This document shows, one piece after another, positions 26,795-38,743 of a DNA stretch of 64,000 nt. The position numbers and the translations under genes are program-made. The notes beneath the pieces are model-generated. The model had not been told where the DNA came from. It made no database searches and saw only the letters and a program-made list of their open reading frames with translations. How positions within the stretch are numbered: the stretch's first letter is position 1; each line of letters opens with the position of its first letter. The stretch is from Deroplatys truncata (Eukaryota > Arthropoda > Insecta > Mantodea > Mantidae), in NCBI GenBank assembly GCA_030765065.1, contig CM060990.1, positions 279,585,341 through 279,649,340 on the forward strand, given 5' to 3'.

Positions 26795-28028
26795 TATACC
26801 AAATCTTGACGAACATCTCCATATTTGAATTTATCCACATTTACCTTTAGGCCCCGTCTGTTGTGTTGTCAAATAAATTTCCTGGTAAGATATTCTATGT
26901 CTTCATATTTCTGGCCAGAATTAACTGATCATCCGCAAATTGAAGGGAGTATATTGCTGAGTCATCGTCCATTGGAATTTCCATATTTACACACTTATTT
27001 TTCCAACCTTCTGTAGTTTCTTGTGTGCAAATTTTATATAATGTAGGAGATACATGGCATTCCTGTCGTAATGCTTTAGTAATTTGAAATTCGCTTGACA
27101 ATTATTATTTTCCCATTTTTAATTTACATGTGTATTTTTGTATAAATGTTGAGTTGCTCTTATAAAATAGATCTAATTTGCGGCAGTTTTACACCAACCA
27201 TAATTGTGATAATAGCCCATTATCATAGGATTTTTCTGTAGCAATGGATACCAAATGGAGGGGTTCTGTTTTCTTCTCTTTTACCTTTTGTAAACACGAT
27301 ATATGACCAACAGTAGATCTGCGTGTTCTAAACCCTGGCTGTTCTTCGGGTTACAAATCTTTGTGTAGTAGCCCAAGGAAATGCTTAATTATTTACCATG
27401 TAGTCTACTTAATCAGCCATTTGTTGTAATGTGTCTATAGTTTTTACATTCTGTTTTTCTCCCTTTTTATGTATTGTGGAAATATATCCTATTTTCCAAT
27501 CTTCCGGCATATCCTCACCATGCAGAAATTTTCAAATAAATGTTTCAGTTGTTCGTATAGTTTATCTGTTCCGTGCTTTAGCAATTCAGTCGAGATACCT
27601 CCAATCGCTGGTACTTTTCAACATTTTAACGATTTTATTGCTTCCTTTACTATTTCCAACTCTAAGTGCATATACTCTTCAATTTTTATTAGCTTCTTCC
27701 TTCGTTGTACTCATATATTGCTCTGTGTTTTCTATTAATAAGTCCTCAATATACTTTTCCCACGATTGGAAATTAATATATCTAGAAAAATCTTTTCTAT
27801 TATTCCTTCTAATACTTTTTAAAGGCTTCCAAGCTTCTGTACTCCTATTTACTGCAATGAACTCTTCTATCTTTTGACAGGTATTTTTCCAAATTGTTTT
27901 TTTTTTGCTTCTGATGTTTTCTTTATAATTCTTGCTTGTTGTTTTCTAATCCTCTACATCCTTTGTATTAAGCCATTTTAGATAAAGATTTCTCTTTATT
28001 CGCACTTCCTTTCTTATTTCCTCATTCC

Positions 28029-28080
<52 letters not shown>

Positions 28081-28420
28081 TCAATTCTTTTTCTGACTGT
28101 CAACTTTTGACCAACAGATTCTTTTGTATCTTCATGTATTCTATCCAAAATGTACTGGTATTGAATTTGCATAGAATCTAATGTTGTTTCTGTTAACTTC
28201 CAATTCTGTCTTTTCTTAAAGAGGTAAACGGGTTTGTGTTCTAAACTTGTCAAGTTGTATTTATGAGCGTTTACTTCTGATTTTTCTTGCTTACCACCCT
28301 CAATTTTAATTTCTTCTCCTCTCACTGTTATACAACGAAATGGGATTTTGGAGTTGACAAAGAAATGGCCACCAAATGCCCCAATCTTGCAACTTGCACC
28401 TTTCACTTCGTTTGTTGTTT
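26795..28420 (-). mobile_element. Decayed non-LTR retrotransposon (reverse transcriptase part)
   Basis: The minus strand at 26895-27101 reads FQITKALRQECHVSPTLYKI followed by LQFADDQLILA, the RT motif pair 'ITKGLRQGC-x-LSPTLF' and the FADD catalytic box, which is intact here. Upstream pieces include MPEDWKIGYISTIHKKGE near 27465-27520 and the linker WEKYIEDLL near 27750. The 28080-28406 frame gives the endonuclease-RT connecting region. Many stops lie between. It is a different lineage from the I-group copies because no RNase H and a different linker are seen. Confidence 0.65.
28029..28082. repeat. AAT trinucleotide microsatellite
   Basis: About seventeen uninterrupted AAT units. It lies within the relic retrotransposon reading frame and encodes an isoleucine run there on the minus strand. 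Confidence 0.95.
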
Positions 28421-29455
28421 AACTATAATGTAATCAATAATTGATTTTTGTTAAAGTGTATCGTGATGTCTCGTAAGTCTATGGATATCCCTGTGCCGAA
28501 TGGTATATATACCAGATGAGTCAACTGCCCCTATTTGTTTTTGAATTTATGCAACGTGTTAAGCGACATATGTGACTTACGCCTTTCTTGAATGCCTTCT
28601 AATGGCTGATTTGCACAACACTTTATAGAGGAGGGATAGATAACTCAGTGAATAAGTGGACAGAATGCAATCGCTATGTGTGCTGATGCCATAAAAGTTT
28701 CACCCCCTGTCACTGGGAGCTGCTATAGCACTTTAAGCCGATTTGACAAACTTTTATTCCTTATAATACATTCATATACCGCTTTGAAAACACCCTTGAA
28801 GGAACAACCTACCACATACATCGGTTGACAAAATAATTTGAAAATAAAATGGCAGATCTACGCAGTGCGACTAATTGGGTATAAGCCGTCAGCCACAAAT
28901 GTTTCTTGTGCAGCCTTGTCAAAAAATGCTAAGTATTAGGTACATAATTTCCCTTCTGTCACAAACTATGGTATATTTAAGCTCATACAGTGATTTTAAT
29001 GTCTGATGCAGTTTATATTTGAGTTAAAACTACCAAAACGAGCTCCAAACACTGTATGAAGCTGCAAAAAGCGTGTTAAGATTTGAGGTGGGGTCCGAGT
29101 TCTGCGATTGCTTATTCGTATAGGAACCACAGCTCGCAAGCTAGCAATGGCCGAATGGTATTAACATGATTGCTTTAACACTTTGCCACTTTAGTTCGGG
29201 TTAAGTTCAAACTTCTTTATTATCTTTCGTTTTATTTATTTGGGATTATAATTTGATATTATGGTACAAAGAACCTTTATAATAGCATTATAATTGTGTA
29301 CAAAATAGAATAATCGCCATGTTTTCCACTGGAAGCTGGATAATTTATACTTCGTAGTAGGTATTTTGTTGTGGTCGGTATTATGCTTGACCCCTTCAGC
29401 CAATTTTAAAGCACTTCCCACATGCAAAGTGGCTTTAGCTATTTGCGCCGGCGTC
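28421..29455. other. No recognised feature
   Basis: AT-rich sequence between the non-LTR relic and the mariner-type relic. No coding content recognised. Confidence 0.5.
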
Positions 29456-29456
29456 A

Positions 29457-30600
29457 ATGCTTAACGTGAATAGCCTCTCCATTGTCTACTCGGTAGTTGA
29501 AACCTTTCGGCAAGACACGTCTGCTGCCATAATGTTTACAAACGACGTATATATCGACATGCTGTTAATCCATGGGGAAACAAGGTGTAATGCAGTGTCA
29601 GCAACGCCCAGTATGAAGAACCGTTTCCAGGATGGAAGGCACCTACAGCAGACACTTTTCGAAAGGTTGAAAGACGCATTCGTGAAACAGAATCACTTGG
29701 AATAGCACCACCTGCCCGCGATGCTCCGGTAACCTCTGGAGGCAATGAAGAAGCTGTGCGAAACGCAATAGAAAACGATCCACATACCAGTTCAAGGGCT
29801 ATAGCACAAGATCTGTCTATAAGTTTAAGTCGGTGATGCGCATATTGCACCGTAATAAATATCATCCATACAATCCACAACTACAACACGTTCTCCATGG
29901 ACGCGACTTTCAAACGCGAGTGATATGTGCACAGCGGGTACAGCAGCGAGCGCAAATTGATGGAGAGATTTTGGGAAGTGTTCTCTTAAGTGATGAAGCC
30001 ACATTCCACAATAACGGAACTGTTAACCGCCATGATATTCACTACTGAAGTATGACAACCCTCGCTGAATGAAAGAAGCTGCATTCCAGTTACAGTGGAG
30101 GATCAATGTCTGGTGCGGAATATTAGGGGACCAGCTAATTGGACCGCACTTTTTTGAAGGCAAGCTCACTGGACCAGGGTACCTTACATATCTGCAAGAA
30201 GAGTGCCATTTCTATTGGAAGATGTGCCACTAGTGAAAAGAACAGGAATGTGATTCCAGCAGGATGGAACTTCACCACACTAGTCACTAATTGTAAAAAA
30301 GACATAGAAAATATATAGAAAAATGAATTGGCCGAGGGGGCCCAATCTTATGGCCCGCTAGATCACCTGATCTCATTGCACTGGATTTCTTTATGTAAGG
30401 TCATTTAAAGGAACGGGTCTAGCTCAAAAACCACAAAGCCCAAATCATCTAAGGGCACTCATACGTGAAGAATGCAGGCAGATTACACCGCGCATGTTAC
30501 AGAATGCAAGCAAGTCTCTTCGGCAGCGTACACAAATGTGAATTGATGAACGGGGTCGTCATTATGAACATTACTTTGTTAATGAAATCTACGCTTTTTA
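29457..30600 (+). pseudogene. Tc1/mariner-superfamily transposase relic (DUF4817-type N terminus)
   Basis: The segment at 29530-29705 reads MFTNDVYIDMLLIHGE and continues through RTF/LFERL, matching the arthropod helix-turn-helix N terminus known as DUF4817. The segment at 29833-30048 contains the SDEATFHNNGTVNRHDIHY block near 29990-30046, whose first D is a catalytic aspartate. Further on, IGRGGP..WPARSPDL near 30330-30365 and LDFF near 30385 mark the third catalytic position, and EECRQITPRMLQNA near 30467-30510 marks the C-terminal helix. Frame changes near 29830 and 30050 and stops near 30230 break it. The second aspartate block is lost in a decayed stretch around 30240-30300. Confidence 0.75.
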
Positions 30601-30669
30601 AAAATTTATTATTATGTTTATCCGTGAACTTAGCACATTTACAACTCCTTTGTCCGTATAAGAAGTGAA

Positions 30670-33420
30670 ACATAAAGGTTTAAGCATGAAAGAAAAACTG
30701 TTATATTTAATAGCATTGACATGCACCTAAAATAATGAAAGCTAACTGCGTTACACGATTTATAACACTAGACACGGTATATATTATTAGGGTAAACATG
30801 ATACACAATTATCTGACTTAATTCGTGTGTCTTTGGCTCACGGGGAGCCAATAACAAAAATAAATAAATTAGTATACTAAAATACATAAAATAGACACAA
30901 GGAAAAAGAAAAACAAAGAACCAAAACAACGTGATATAAGTATTAGATTAGAACCCCAGAAACTAACCTTTGCTCCACTACAATCCGGCAGTTAGCCTAC
31001 TCGGCCAGAACCCACGTATTCTGTCCTTCTCTTCGGGAAAACATTCCTCTACCTCCTTGCAAGCATTATAACCACGAAGAGCCATTTTTATAAATCCTTT
31101 CGCAGCTGCTTGGTTCTCATTCAGGCCTTTAATCATTAATGCTGGTTGCGTACAGTATCGAATAGAAGGGCTGAGCTACAATAAGAGTTTGTTTGCTAAA
31201 CGAGACAATGTTTTCACATTAGACTATATACTGCGGGTTAAGCAGATACGAATACCTAGGGACAGCTGACTCACGCAGTATATAATTCTCTAATTCATTG
31301 CGTTAAAATGCACTCTTTATTATATTGACTTGAAGTACTTTATAGCTATATCGCTGATTCGATAACTGATAAATAAACGTAATAGTTGTAAACAAAGATA
31401 AATAGTACGTTTAAATCATAATTTCAAATATAATATATCTTGTCATGGCTAATACATCAATTTACGTACTGACAAAATGAGCTGCTCCGTTAGTATTATT
31501 TGCTTAAGAGCTTCTCAATTACCTATCACATGGCAATTTGTGCATACAGACAATTAGGTAAGCATACTGTTACAATTTTGTTCAACAAACTCAATTAAAT
31601 GCTTCAGTTCTGTCTACTGTCAACCTCACATTTTGGAAACTTGATTACCAGGAAGCTCTATAGCCAATGTGGTGATGGAAGGCTGTTCTTCCTGCCTCTC
31701 ACACAGTAGGCCTTATTTGGAACACAGGTTGCTTCAAGCTGGCTGTCTTACGGTTTTTATTCGGAGATTTCCTAAGACCGTAGTGAGAATATCTCATAGC
31801 TTCAGCAGGTTAGGCCCTCTAGAGCCCTTGTGTATTGATTTCATAACTTAATTCATCGCCCTATATGTTCTATCTGGTTAAAGATATCACAATGAGTCAT
31901 GCAGTACGTAATACCGTAAACCATGTTTCATAGTAATCGGCTCATTCCTTCATATGTTATGTAATAAGCATACACACGCATATGGGTAATAATTTAAAGG
32001 ATACGAATTTTGGTTTTGAATAGCCGACTGTAAACTTCAACAGCACTTATTTAGCAGATATTGAAAATTATATATTTGGCGGCTACGACGTCGCATTTTA
32101 CTTTCTGCTCATTCTAAATTAAGACATTCAGTAGCAGCCGTAATAGATAACCATTAATGATAACCTTTCAACGGCTTTCTGTTGTGTGATGATCACTATC
32201 TCTTACGTACTTAACACGGCCTCTCTCAAACAGGAGATAAACGAAACGGAGATTTAATAACCGACTTTAAGCTAAATGCTTATTTAAAGACTAACCTTCA
32301 TTATGCAACTATTAACAAAACTACACTATGCATTCTAAGCATATGTATCACCTTTTTCGTTTAGATGGGTTACTGACTAATTTTATCCTCCAAGATTATT
32401 AACATTTCCATGCTATATATTCATTCCTGTTTCTAGTTTGTAACTTTTATCTTCTTTTAAGACACGTGTCATCCTAATATCCTAAAATACATTTGCATTA
32501 TATAGAGTATCCCCTATACTTATCATTTAGCTTAATCTGATTTTCTCTTTGCTCATACCGCAACATATCCAGAGTGATTCTGTTGGTCTTTCATATTTGC
32601 TTGCTGGAGCTCATATTTTAGATCATATTTTCGATTATGCTGATTGTCATTTCAATTGTAGACACTCTAAATAGGGTATACTTAACTTAAAATCACACAT
32701 TTTAATGGAATTAAGTTTTGTCTACAGAAGCGTTGTTTGTATTTTATTGATACCTTAAGATTATATCCTTTATATTAATAATCACACAACTCCTTGCCTT
32801 TGATTCTGTGTTTGCCATTTAGTTGTGTGCATTCAGTAAACACAATCCAACGATTTCTATGGATGATCGGACGACGAACTGAAGAGATTCCACACATTTC
32901 ACGCACCAACCTTCTTTGCTGTCTTACTCATGCGCAATCGCCCAAACAAAAGATTACAATTAACCGACAACTTGGAATCGACTGGCTCCAATGGTTGATC
33001 GTTAGAGAATCAGGTCTTTCTATGTGCTGCAAGTGTGATCAACAAGGCAGTATTTTCGCGCTTCTGAGTCTCTCATTGTACATCTTATGGAACTTATTCA
33101 ATTATAAAGTCATGCTTTTATGCATACACCTACCTTCTTCTATATACTTAAATTAGAACAGCGAAATATAGATAGCATATTGTACATTGGTATTATAAAT
33201 ATGCAGAGACAATAGATAACAAGTGCTGTATATCATGATCAGTAATGCTTATTCTGAACCTGAATCTTCCTCATTGCCGGATATTGAAATAGCGATAATA
33301 TCTATACCTTCCAGACATTTAGTATTCTTCCTCTCTTGTTTATACATGTCTGATACAATTGGCCCAATGTCTCTTACAACTAACGCTTTCTGTTGAATTC
33401 GCTACTAAATCACAAACTTC
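30670..33420. other. No recognised gene
   Basis: Strongly AT-rich. An open frame at 32794-33156 (plus) shows no recognisable domain. Nothing else was supported. Confidence 0.5.
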
Positions 33421-33424
33421 ACTA

Positions 33425-33600
33425 ACTTCATTGAGGCCGCGGGTTCAATCCCGGCGAAGGGCGATGGATTTTTTCGGGCATAAAAATCATTAACATGGCT
33501 TCCTCCGTAGATTTACGGCACGTAAAAGAACCTCAAGCCTAATAAAAAGACCTCTGAGAAAAATTTACAATCTTTCACACCCAATATAGAATTCTACGCT
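33425..33600 (+). repeat. tRNA-derived SINE fragment
   Basis: GAGGCCGCGGGTTCAATCCCGGC at about 33433-33456 contains a Pol III B box of the GGTTCAATCC type. It is followed by GATGGATTTTTTCGGGCATAAAA and CGGCACGTAAAAGAACCTC, the body pattern of tRNA-derived arthropod SINEs. No convincing A box is visible in the AT-rich sequence on its left, so it is 5' truncated or decayed. Confidence 0.6.
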
Positions 33601-34239
33601 AAGGACCATAGTAGTTAAAGAGCGTCCATAAATAAAACTCCGTTTAATTTTTTACTTCATTAAACTTTTCTCTACCAAAACAGTTGTCAGATTTTACTTT
33701 TCGTTTAAGTTCAGAGCAAGCCTCTTCTGTAAGATTTAGACAACAAAATTTTTCCGGCAGGCAAAAAAAGTCATCTCTATATTCTAAAGCTAAATAGTCT
33801 ACGAAGAAGGTAATTTTGAGATCTTTTAAGCTCTCTTAGACCTATAGGTGCAGAGATAGCCACTTCTATATTTATATTTTAAGTTTCTACTTCTGATTTT
33901 CAGTGGCTGTTTTACTCATTGAGTCGCACGGCGTCCATAAGTTCTCCTCATACACAGCGAAGAAAGTGCACTGTTAGCTTGCACGTTATGCCAGTTCGAC
34001 AACACCGCAAGCAATAATCGGCAAGTGATTGCTTCAACTGCGTCATCCCTGTTATTGCCACCACCCTCTTAAACATTTCTGCGGTTTTATACGGCAACTA
34101 TAAGTTTGCATATTGTGAAGCAGCTATAGGCCTCCGTTATCGCTATAATGCGCCGACCACCGAACAAATGGGGAAAAAACAACCCGAGGAAATGGCGCTC
34201 TCACCCAGCGTAAACACCAGAGCGTCATCGAGAGACAGC

Positions 34240-34330
34240 GGGATTCTTCTGCACCTTCCCGCCTCCAGAACATTCTCTAATGTTCTGTTGGAAAATTCCA
34301 GCGGCTATAAAAGCCAGAATGTTCGCGAGT
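34240..34330 (+). promoter_or_regulatory. TATA promoter with two GAAnnTTC heat-shock-element-like sites
   Basis: GAACATTC at 34268-34275 and GAAAATTC at 34291-34298 both fit the inverted GAAnnTTC pair recognised by heat shock factor. They stand just upstream of TATAAAAG at 34306-34313. The GC-rich, CAGT/GGCTGGCTGG-repeated sequence that follows resembles the R/U5 region of an arthropod LTR. The functional reading is inference. Confidence 0.4.
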
Positions 34331-35260
34331 GAGCCAGTTCGGCGATCGGTCAGCGGGCCAGTTGAGCGGGCTGGCTGGCTGGTTGTTTGCTTTATGAGTT
34401 GATAAGTTTCTGGTGAAACAAGAAGTGCTCCGAGTGAGTTTGTGACGTCTGCTGTGGCGTGCAGTGAGTGCTGCTATTGCAAGAGATTAGAAAGGGCTTG
34501 TGTTCGACTCCCCAGCGTGTGAGCCATAAAGAAGAGGCCATGTCGTGATTATTTTATTATACCGTTACGTCACGAACAAATGAAGTGACAGTGAAAATTT
34601 GAACTAAATCACATTACTATAGTGACAGTTAGAATTTAGTGAGATGGCAGTTAAAACTAGGTGTTAGGAATGGAATACAAAAGCCAAGATGGAGGAAGTT
34701 CTTCACAAATTATTGTCCGGAACGGAGAAATTGAAATGCGATCTCTGTGATAATATATACTCTTTAAATTCTGTGATAAATGCAGTAGTGAAAGACTTGA
34801 AGACAACATTGCACAGGAGTTAGAGAACATTAAATCTGGCATAGAAGGAAAAATCAATGCGGTGGAGGAGCGTCTAAGTCATCAAGAAAAACTGTTAGAT
34901 CAGAAAGCCAGAAGGACCACAGCTAACTCCATCACAGAATCTTGCAAAGTTCCCACTGTAACAGAAGATAACTGCATTACTTTGTCAACAGAGGAAGAAA
35001 GAATACGTTCTACAGCTAAGGAGTTACTACACACAAAATATAACATCCTCCAACGTTTGGTGTCATAGTTCCTTCAAGAAAATGTCAGACAGCAGAATAT
35101 GTGGAAGAAAGAGTGGATCGTATAACTAAGACCAGGCAGAAATGAAAAACTCAGAACCGTCATTCTTCAACTGCCCGATGGTGTGAGAATAACCCGTCCT
35201 ATACGGCTGGTCGTCCCCCTCGAAATCGAAAGGGATGGAGAGGATATTGAGGACTAATAC
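34330..35260 (+). mobile_element. Possible internally deleted LTR retrotransposon remnant
   Basis: Downstream of the promoter, ATGGAGGAAGTTCTTC at about 34690 starts a lysine/glutamate-rich coiled-coil-like frame, continued in another frame at 34862-35068 (MEERLSHQEKLLDQKARR), as in gag starts of arthropod LTR elements. At 35150-35256 a frame reads ILQLPDGVRITRPIRLVVPLEI before a stop, resembling the extreme end of pol of LTR elements. The rest of gag and pol is missing, so an internal deletion is the simplest reading. No second LTR was found. Confidence 0.35.
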
Positions 35261-35536
35261 ACCCTAGATGAAATGTTTTCTATTTGCTCCGAGGGTGATA
35301 CTTTTAACAGTTAATTATTCGGTTACTCACGTAGCTTAGATTACTCTATGTAGGTAGCCTTTGGTACTGTAGTGTTCTTAAGTAGAGTAATTTTGTTAAC
35401 AGGTTAGAAATCCTCTGGTTGGTTGCACTAAAATACACGTAAAAGCTCATAATTATTACTATTAGGAATAAACAGGTGATGAGAACGTAGATTGTTGTTA
35501 GCTGTTTTACCTCCCCCGAACGTTTGTGGTGAGCGT

Positions 35537-35862
35537 TTATTGCTTGTCCATCGGTTGTCTAGAATTTCGAAAGAGGGGGGAGCTTGACTCTGGGGAAGAG
35601 TAGAGCCAAGGCTTTATTACGAACACAGAATGCTGCATTCCTACATTGGCTATTTCTTCTGCACACATGTGTTCAAAAGTCTCTAAGCCAGTAAAATCAA
35701 AACGTTCTCTCACCAGTGAGGAAGGTGCAATTACGGCCCTAAAAAGGTAATTCTTCAGCCTACGGAATTCTTCTAGTGGCATGAATGACGGAAGCTTTAC
35801 ACCACTGGCTTCCAGTAAGTCTTCTCCCACACAGGTTGCAAAGAGAGCCAGCTGAAGGACCT
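35537..35862 (-). CDS. Putative exon of an unidentified gene
   Basis: On the minus strand a polypyrimidine tract ending TTCTTCCCCAG at about 35863 is followed by an open frame of about 108 codons reading VLQLALFATCVGEDLLEASG..., through to a stop at 35537. Its composition is protein-like (FMPLEEFRRLKNYL, RFDFTGLETFEHM) and unlike the surrounding AT-rich DNA. I do not recognise the family. It may be the last exon of a host or transposon gene. Confidence 0.3.
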
Positions 35863-36706
35863 GGGGAAGAAAAAACAGGAACTATGACAACATAAAGAAT
35901 AATATGTGCATGTTTTAAATAATCTAGAGCTAATCTGCCCTGCTAAGGAAAAAGGCAGCAACTACAGGAACGGAGAAAATTGAGATAAAAGCTTAATCTA
36001 TTACTTATCACCTTCTACTTCATGGATGATTTTGAGAAAAACGCATTGCCCATAAAACTGCCAGAAAATTTTATTTGCTGTATCAGAAACTGTGTTTTCT
36101 TAAATTATTGGATTATGATAGATCTGCCTTTTTTACAAAGTGTATGTGAATTCAGCTTTGATTGCTAAAGCAGTAAGTGGAAGTTACTGCCTTTTTGTAC
36201 CATGTTGTAGATGATGCTTTTCTCCTTTGTAGTCTTGATTAAAAAGACAACAAAACTAAAATCACACGACTTAAGTATGCATTTTATTCTAGTCAAATTT
36301 AACTATATCACAATGAATTGTTTGACTGAGTAAATTTGTTCACATTTCGAAATGTTTTCCCAAAATAATATTTTTTTCTTGGGCATTAGCGGAGGGAGAT
36401 TTCTGATTATGCCTTCTTTCTTTTCATTATAAATTCTGCATAGGCTTTGTGTGTTCAATTAATTCAGGGAATGAGTTTCTCTTTACAGCAGCCTGTTTCA
36501 AACAATTGAGTTCAAGATATTCACTTGATTTATAGTCTGTTTCATATTACCGATCATGAACGCCTCTTGTTGCACGAATATGCACAGTTTTAGAAAGAAC
36601 TTTCTCAGAATTGCAACGTTTGAAGTTCCGCACAGAAACTGAAGACAAATCTTGAAAAAATATTAGAAGTCTGAAATGTCATTAGGTTGTAATCACTTTG
36701 CTTTAT

Positions 36707-37165
36707 TTAAGACTGTACAGCATTGACAAGCTCGTTGAAGTCGTAGATCGTTCCTTGGGGTTTCAACGATAATTCAACTTGGTGATGAAAACTGTCACAA
36801 GACATGAATGTATGTCGAGATTCGAAACAGTTCACTTCGACTGATTTCGCATTCACTTTAGGAGAATTTACCATGAGAAAACCAGGAAGGAGAGAAAGGC
36901 TCAATTCTCGTTTTGGGCAGCACAATTGTCTAACCAAAATATGAACTGCTCTGAATCCCTGTGAAAAAAGATAAACAACATGAAAGTACTTATTAACTTT
37001 TCTTTTCCCTTCCTCTGATGCCTTCATGCCACATAGCAGCAATAGGAAATACCTTGCTCTTATTTTATACCACAGGTGCAATAGTTTCGTTATAATCAAT
37101 AAGCCTAATAATGAAGATGGCTTTTTAAGTGTGTGAATACGAGGTAACATTATAGCCTTGTCCAA
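36707..37165 (-). CDS. Putative exon(s) of an unidentified gene, minus strand
   Basis: An open frame of 152 codons. Its second half, from about 36956, is preceded by a good acceptor (TTTATCTTTTTTCACAG) and reads GFRAVHILVRQLCCPKRELS...SCDSFHHQVELSLK to a stop at about 36707, with AATAAA overlapping the stop as a poly(A) signal. The first half is hydrophobic and may be intron read-through, while 37165-37225 could be an earlier exon with its own acceptor (TTCACTTTACAG). Family not recognised. Being spliced and bearing a poly(A) signal, it may be a real gene piece or a transposon-carried protein. Confidence 0.35.
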   Translation of the reverse strand: MDKAIMLPRIHTLKKPSSLLGLLIITKLLHLWYKIRARYFLLLLCGMKASEEGKRKVNKYFHVVYLFSQGFRAVHILVRQLCCPKRELSLSLLPGFLMVNSPKVNAKSVEVNCFESRHTFMSCDSFHHQVELSLKPQGTIYDFNELVNAVQS

Positions 37166-37524
37166 GGCAGCACATACTGTTCCAGATTCAAAGCTGTTGT
37201 GTGCATGTCTCCTGTAAAGTGAACGAACACTGGAAGCTCGCTTACTGTGCTGATCCCAATGAATACAGATTTCACATTGAGCATCCAGATTGTCCTTATT
37301 GTGAGCAACATTGTGTAAACTAAAGATTTCGCATATTTCCTAGTTTTGTAAATGTTTTCTTCAGCAAGCATTTTTCTATCCTCGTAGAACATTTAGTTGG
37401 AGATCGTTAACAAACATTAATGCATCGCTGTAGCTCTCACATCACTAGGGAGGTATTTAACATTCGGTGCATATTCATGTCGATAATTAGATACTGTTGG
37501 ATGGAAAGTTTCAATGTGTCTGCA

Positions 37525-37530
37525 CACATC
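37525..37530. repeat. Left target site duplication of the Polinton
   Basis: CACATC directly abuts the left terminal repeat. Its partner GACATC at 60780-60785 differs only in the first base. Confidence 0.8.
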
Positions 37531-38276
37531 AGTAGTTATAATATGAGACATCCATCACACTTAATATGCAGGAATTTGTAATTAATATGTTAATTAATGT
37601 CCCCCTTCCACCTGCCACGTCCCCTGGTAGATTTGTGGAAACGGAGGCCATATATTTTGTATTGTTTAATGGAAAAGGTTGACATGCAACATGCACCTGT
37701 GTTATTAAGGTCCCTCCTGTCAAAAGGAACAATGGATGTAATAAATTATGCTTTGTTATCCTAGCCAACAAAGAGCAGACGCGCGGCGCCATACCCATAC
37801 ATCAGAACAACATTTATTACCAGAGACTTCCTGGGAGCCATAAATTTTCTTGTATTGGTTTGCTGGAATATCAGATAACGTGCACCTGTGTCATCATCGC
37901 CGATAAAGAGCAGACGCGACGCGCCATACCCATACTACAGGACCACATTCATTACCAGAGACTACCTGGAAGCAATAAACGTTTTTGCGGGACAAAGAGG
38001 ATGACAGCTAGCATGCACTTGCGTTATACTCACCGACAAAGGGGAAGACACGTGGCACAATACCCATACCACCGGACCGAATTCATGAACAGAGACTACA
38101 TGGGAGCAATAAACTTTTTGTATTCGTTTGCTGGAATGTCAGGTAACATGCACCTGTGTATTATACGGTCCACACTGATTGCTATTATGGCTAGCGTGCC
38201 TTTTATTTGTCATTATCACCACCAAAAAGAAAGCAGACGCGGTTCTATTCCCCCTTCCCCCTTGAATGCCGCAGTA
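37531..38276 (+). repeat. Left terminal inverted repeat of the Polinton
   Basis: About 746 bp match the reverse complement of 60031-60779. Matching landmarks are TCCATCACACTTAATATGCA at the outer end, GTATTGTTTAATGGAAAAGG further in, and ATTATACGGTCCAC near the inner end. The copies have diverged by point changes and small gaps. Similarity ends near CCCTTGAATGCCGCAGT. The inner part holds the internal direct repeats described separately. Confidence 0.9.
37691..38160 (+). repeat. Direct repeats inside the left terminal repeat
   Basis: ATGCACCTGTGT-type starts at 37691, 37880, 38013 and 38148 begin units of about 189, 133 and 135 bp. Each unit contains an AAAGAGCAGACGCG-like block, a CCATACCCATAC block, ACCAGAGACTACCTGGGAGC and a TTGCTGGAAT(G)TCAGGTAAC end. 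The same units are present inverted at the right end. Confidence 0.75.
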
Positions 38277-38743
38277 CCAGAGCACGCGTGCGATAGAAAA
38301 CACACCTGCTCAATCCCCTCTGCCCCTCTGCATTCAATTCTCTGTTTTATATATGCCGGCTCCTCCAAACACACACCTGCATCCTCTCCCCCTCCGCTCT
38401 ACATTCCATTCTCTCTGTTTTGCACCTATCGTCTCTTTCAAACAGCATATAAGAAACCTTTACGTGTATTCCTATCTGTAATAAAAGTTATCATTCCTCT
38501 ACCCCACTGCATCACTCGCCTCCATGCTCTTCTCGATTCTCTACCGTAGAGAAAAAACACGACCCCCACGCTGCAGAGCGTTCCCTCGCTGACCCCTTGC
38601 TGCACGCCATTATATGTGAGGCGATAATACGATGGACGATTTTTGGAGTGAGTGCGGAGAAGAGTCATACCATTGTACGTAATATCATAAAGAGTCGTGC
38701 AATGGCATCGTGCACTCTATAGTGTGTAACATGCCTTCTTATC

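Noticed and set aside
27431-27877. Plus-strand 148-codon hydrophobic frame that looks like a membrane protein
   Set aside because: It is antisense to the decayed reverse transcriptase; the minus strand carries the RT linker motifs.
28029-28082. CRISPR-like or regular spaced repeat
   Set aside because: A simple trinucleotide microsatellite without spacers; no CRISPR array is present anywhere in the window.
33425-33460. A tRNA gene at the GGTTCAATCC box
   Set aside because: No acceptor stem, A box or anticodon arm can be folded around it; the flanks fit a SINE body.
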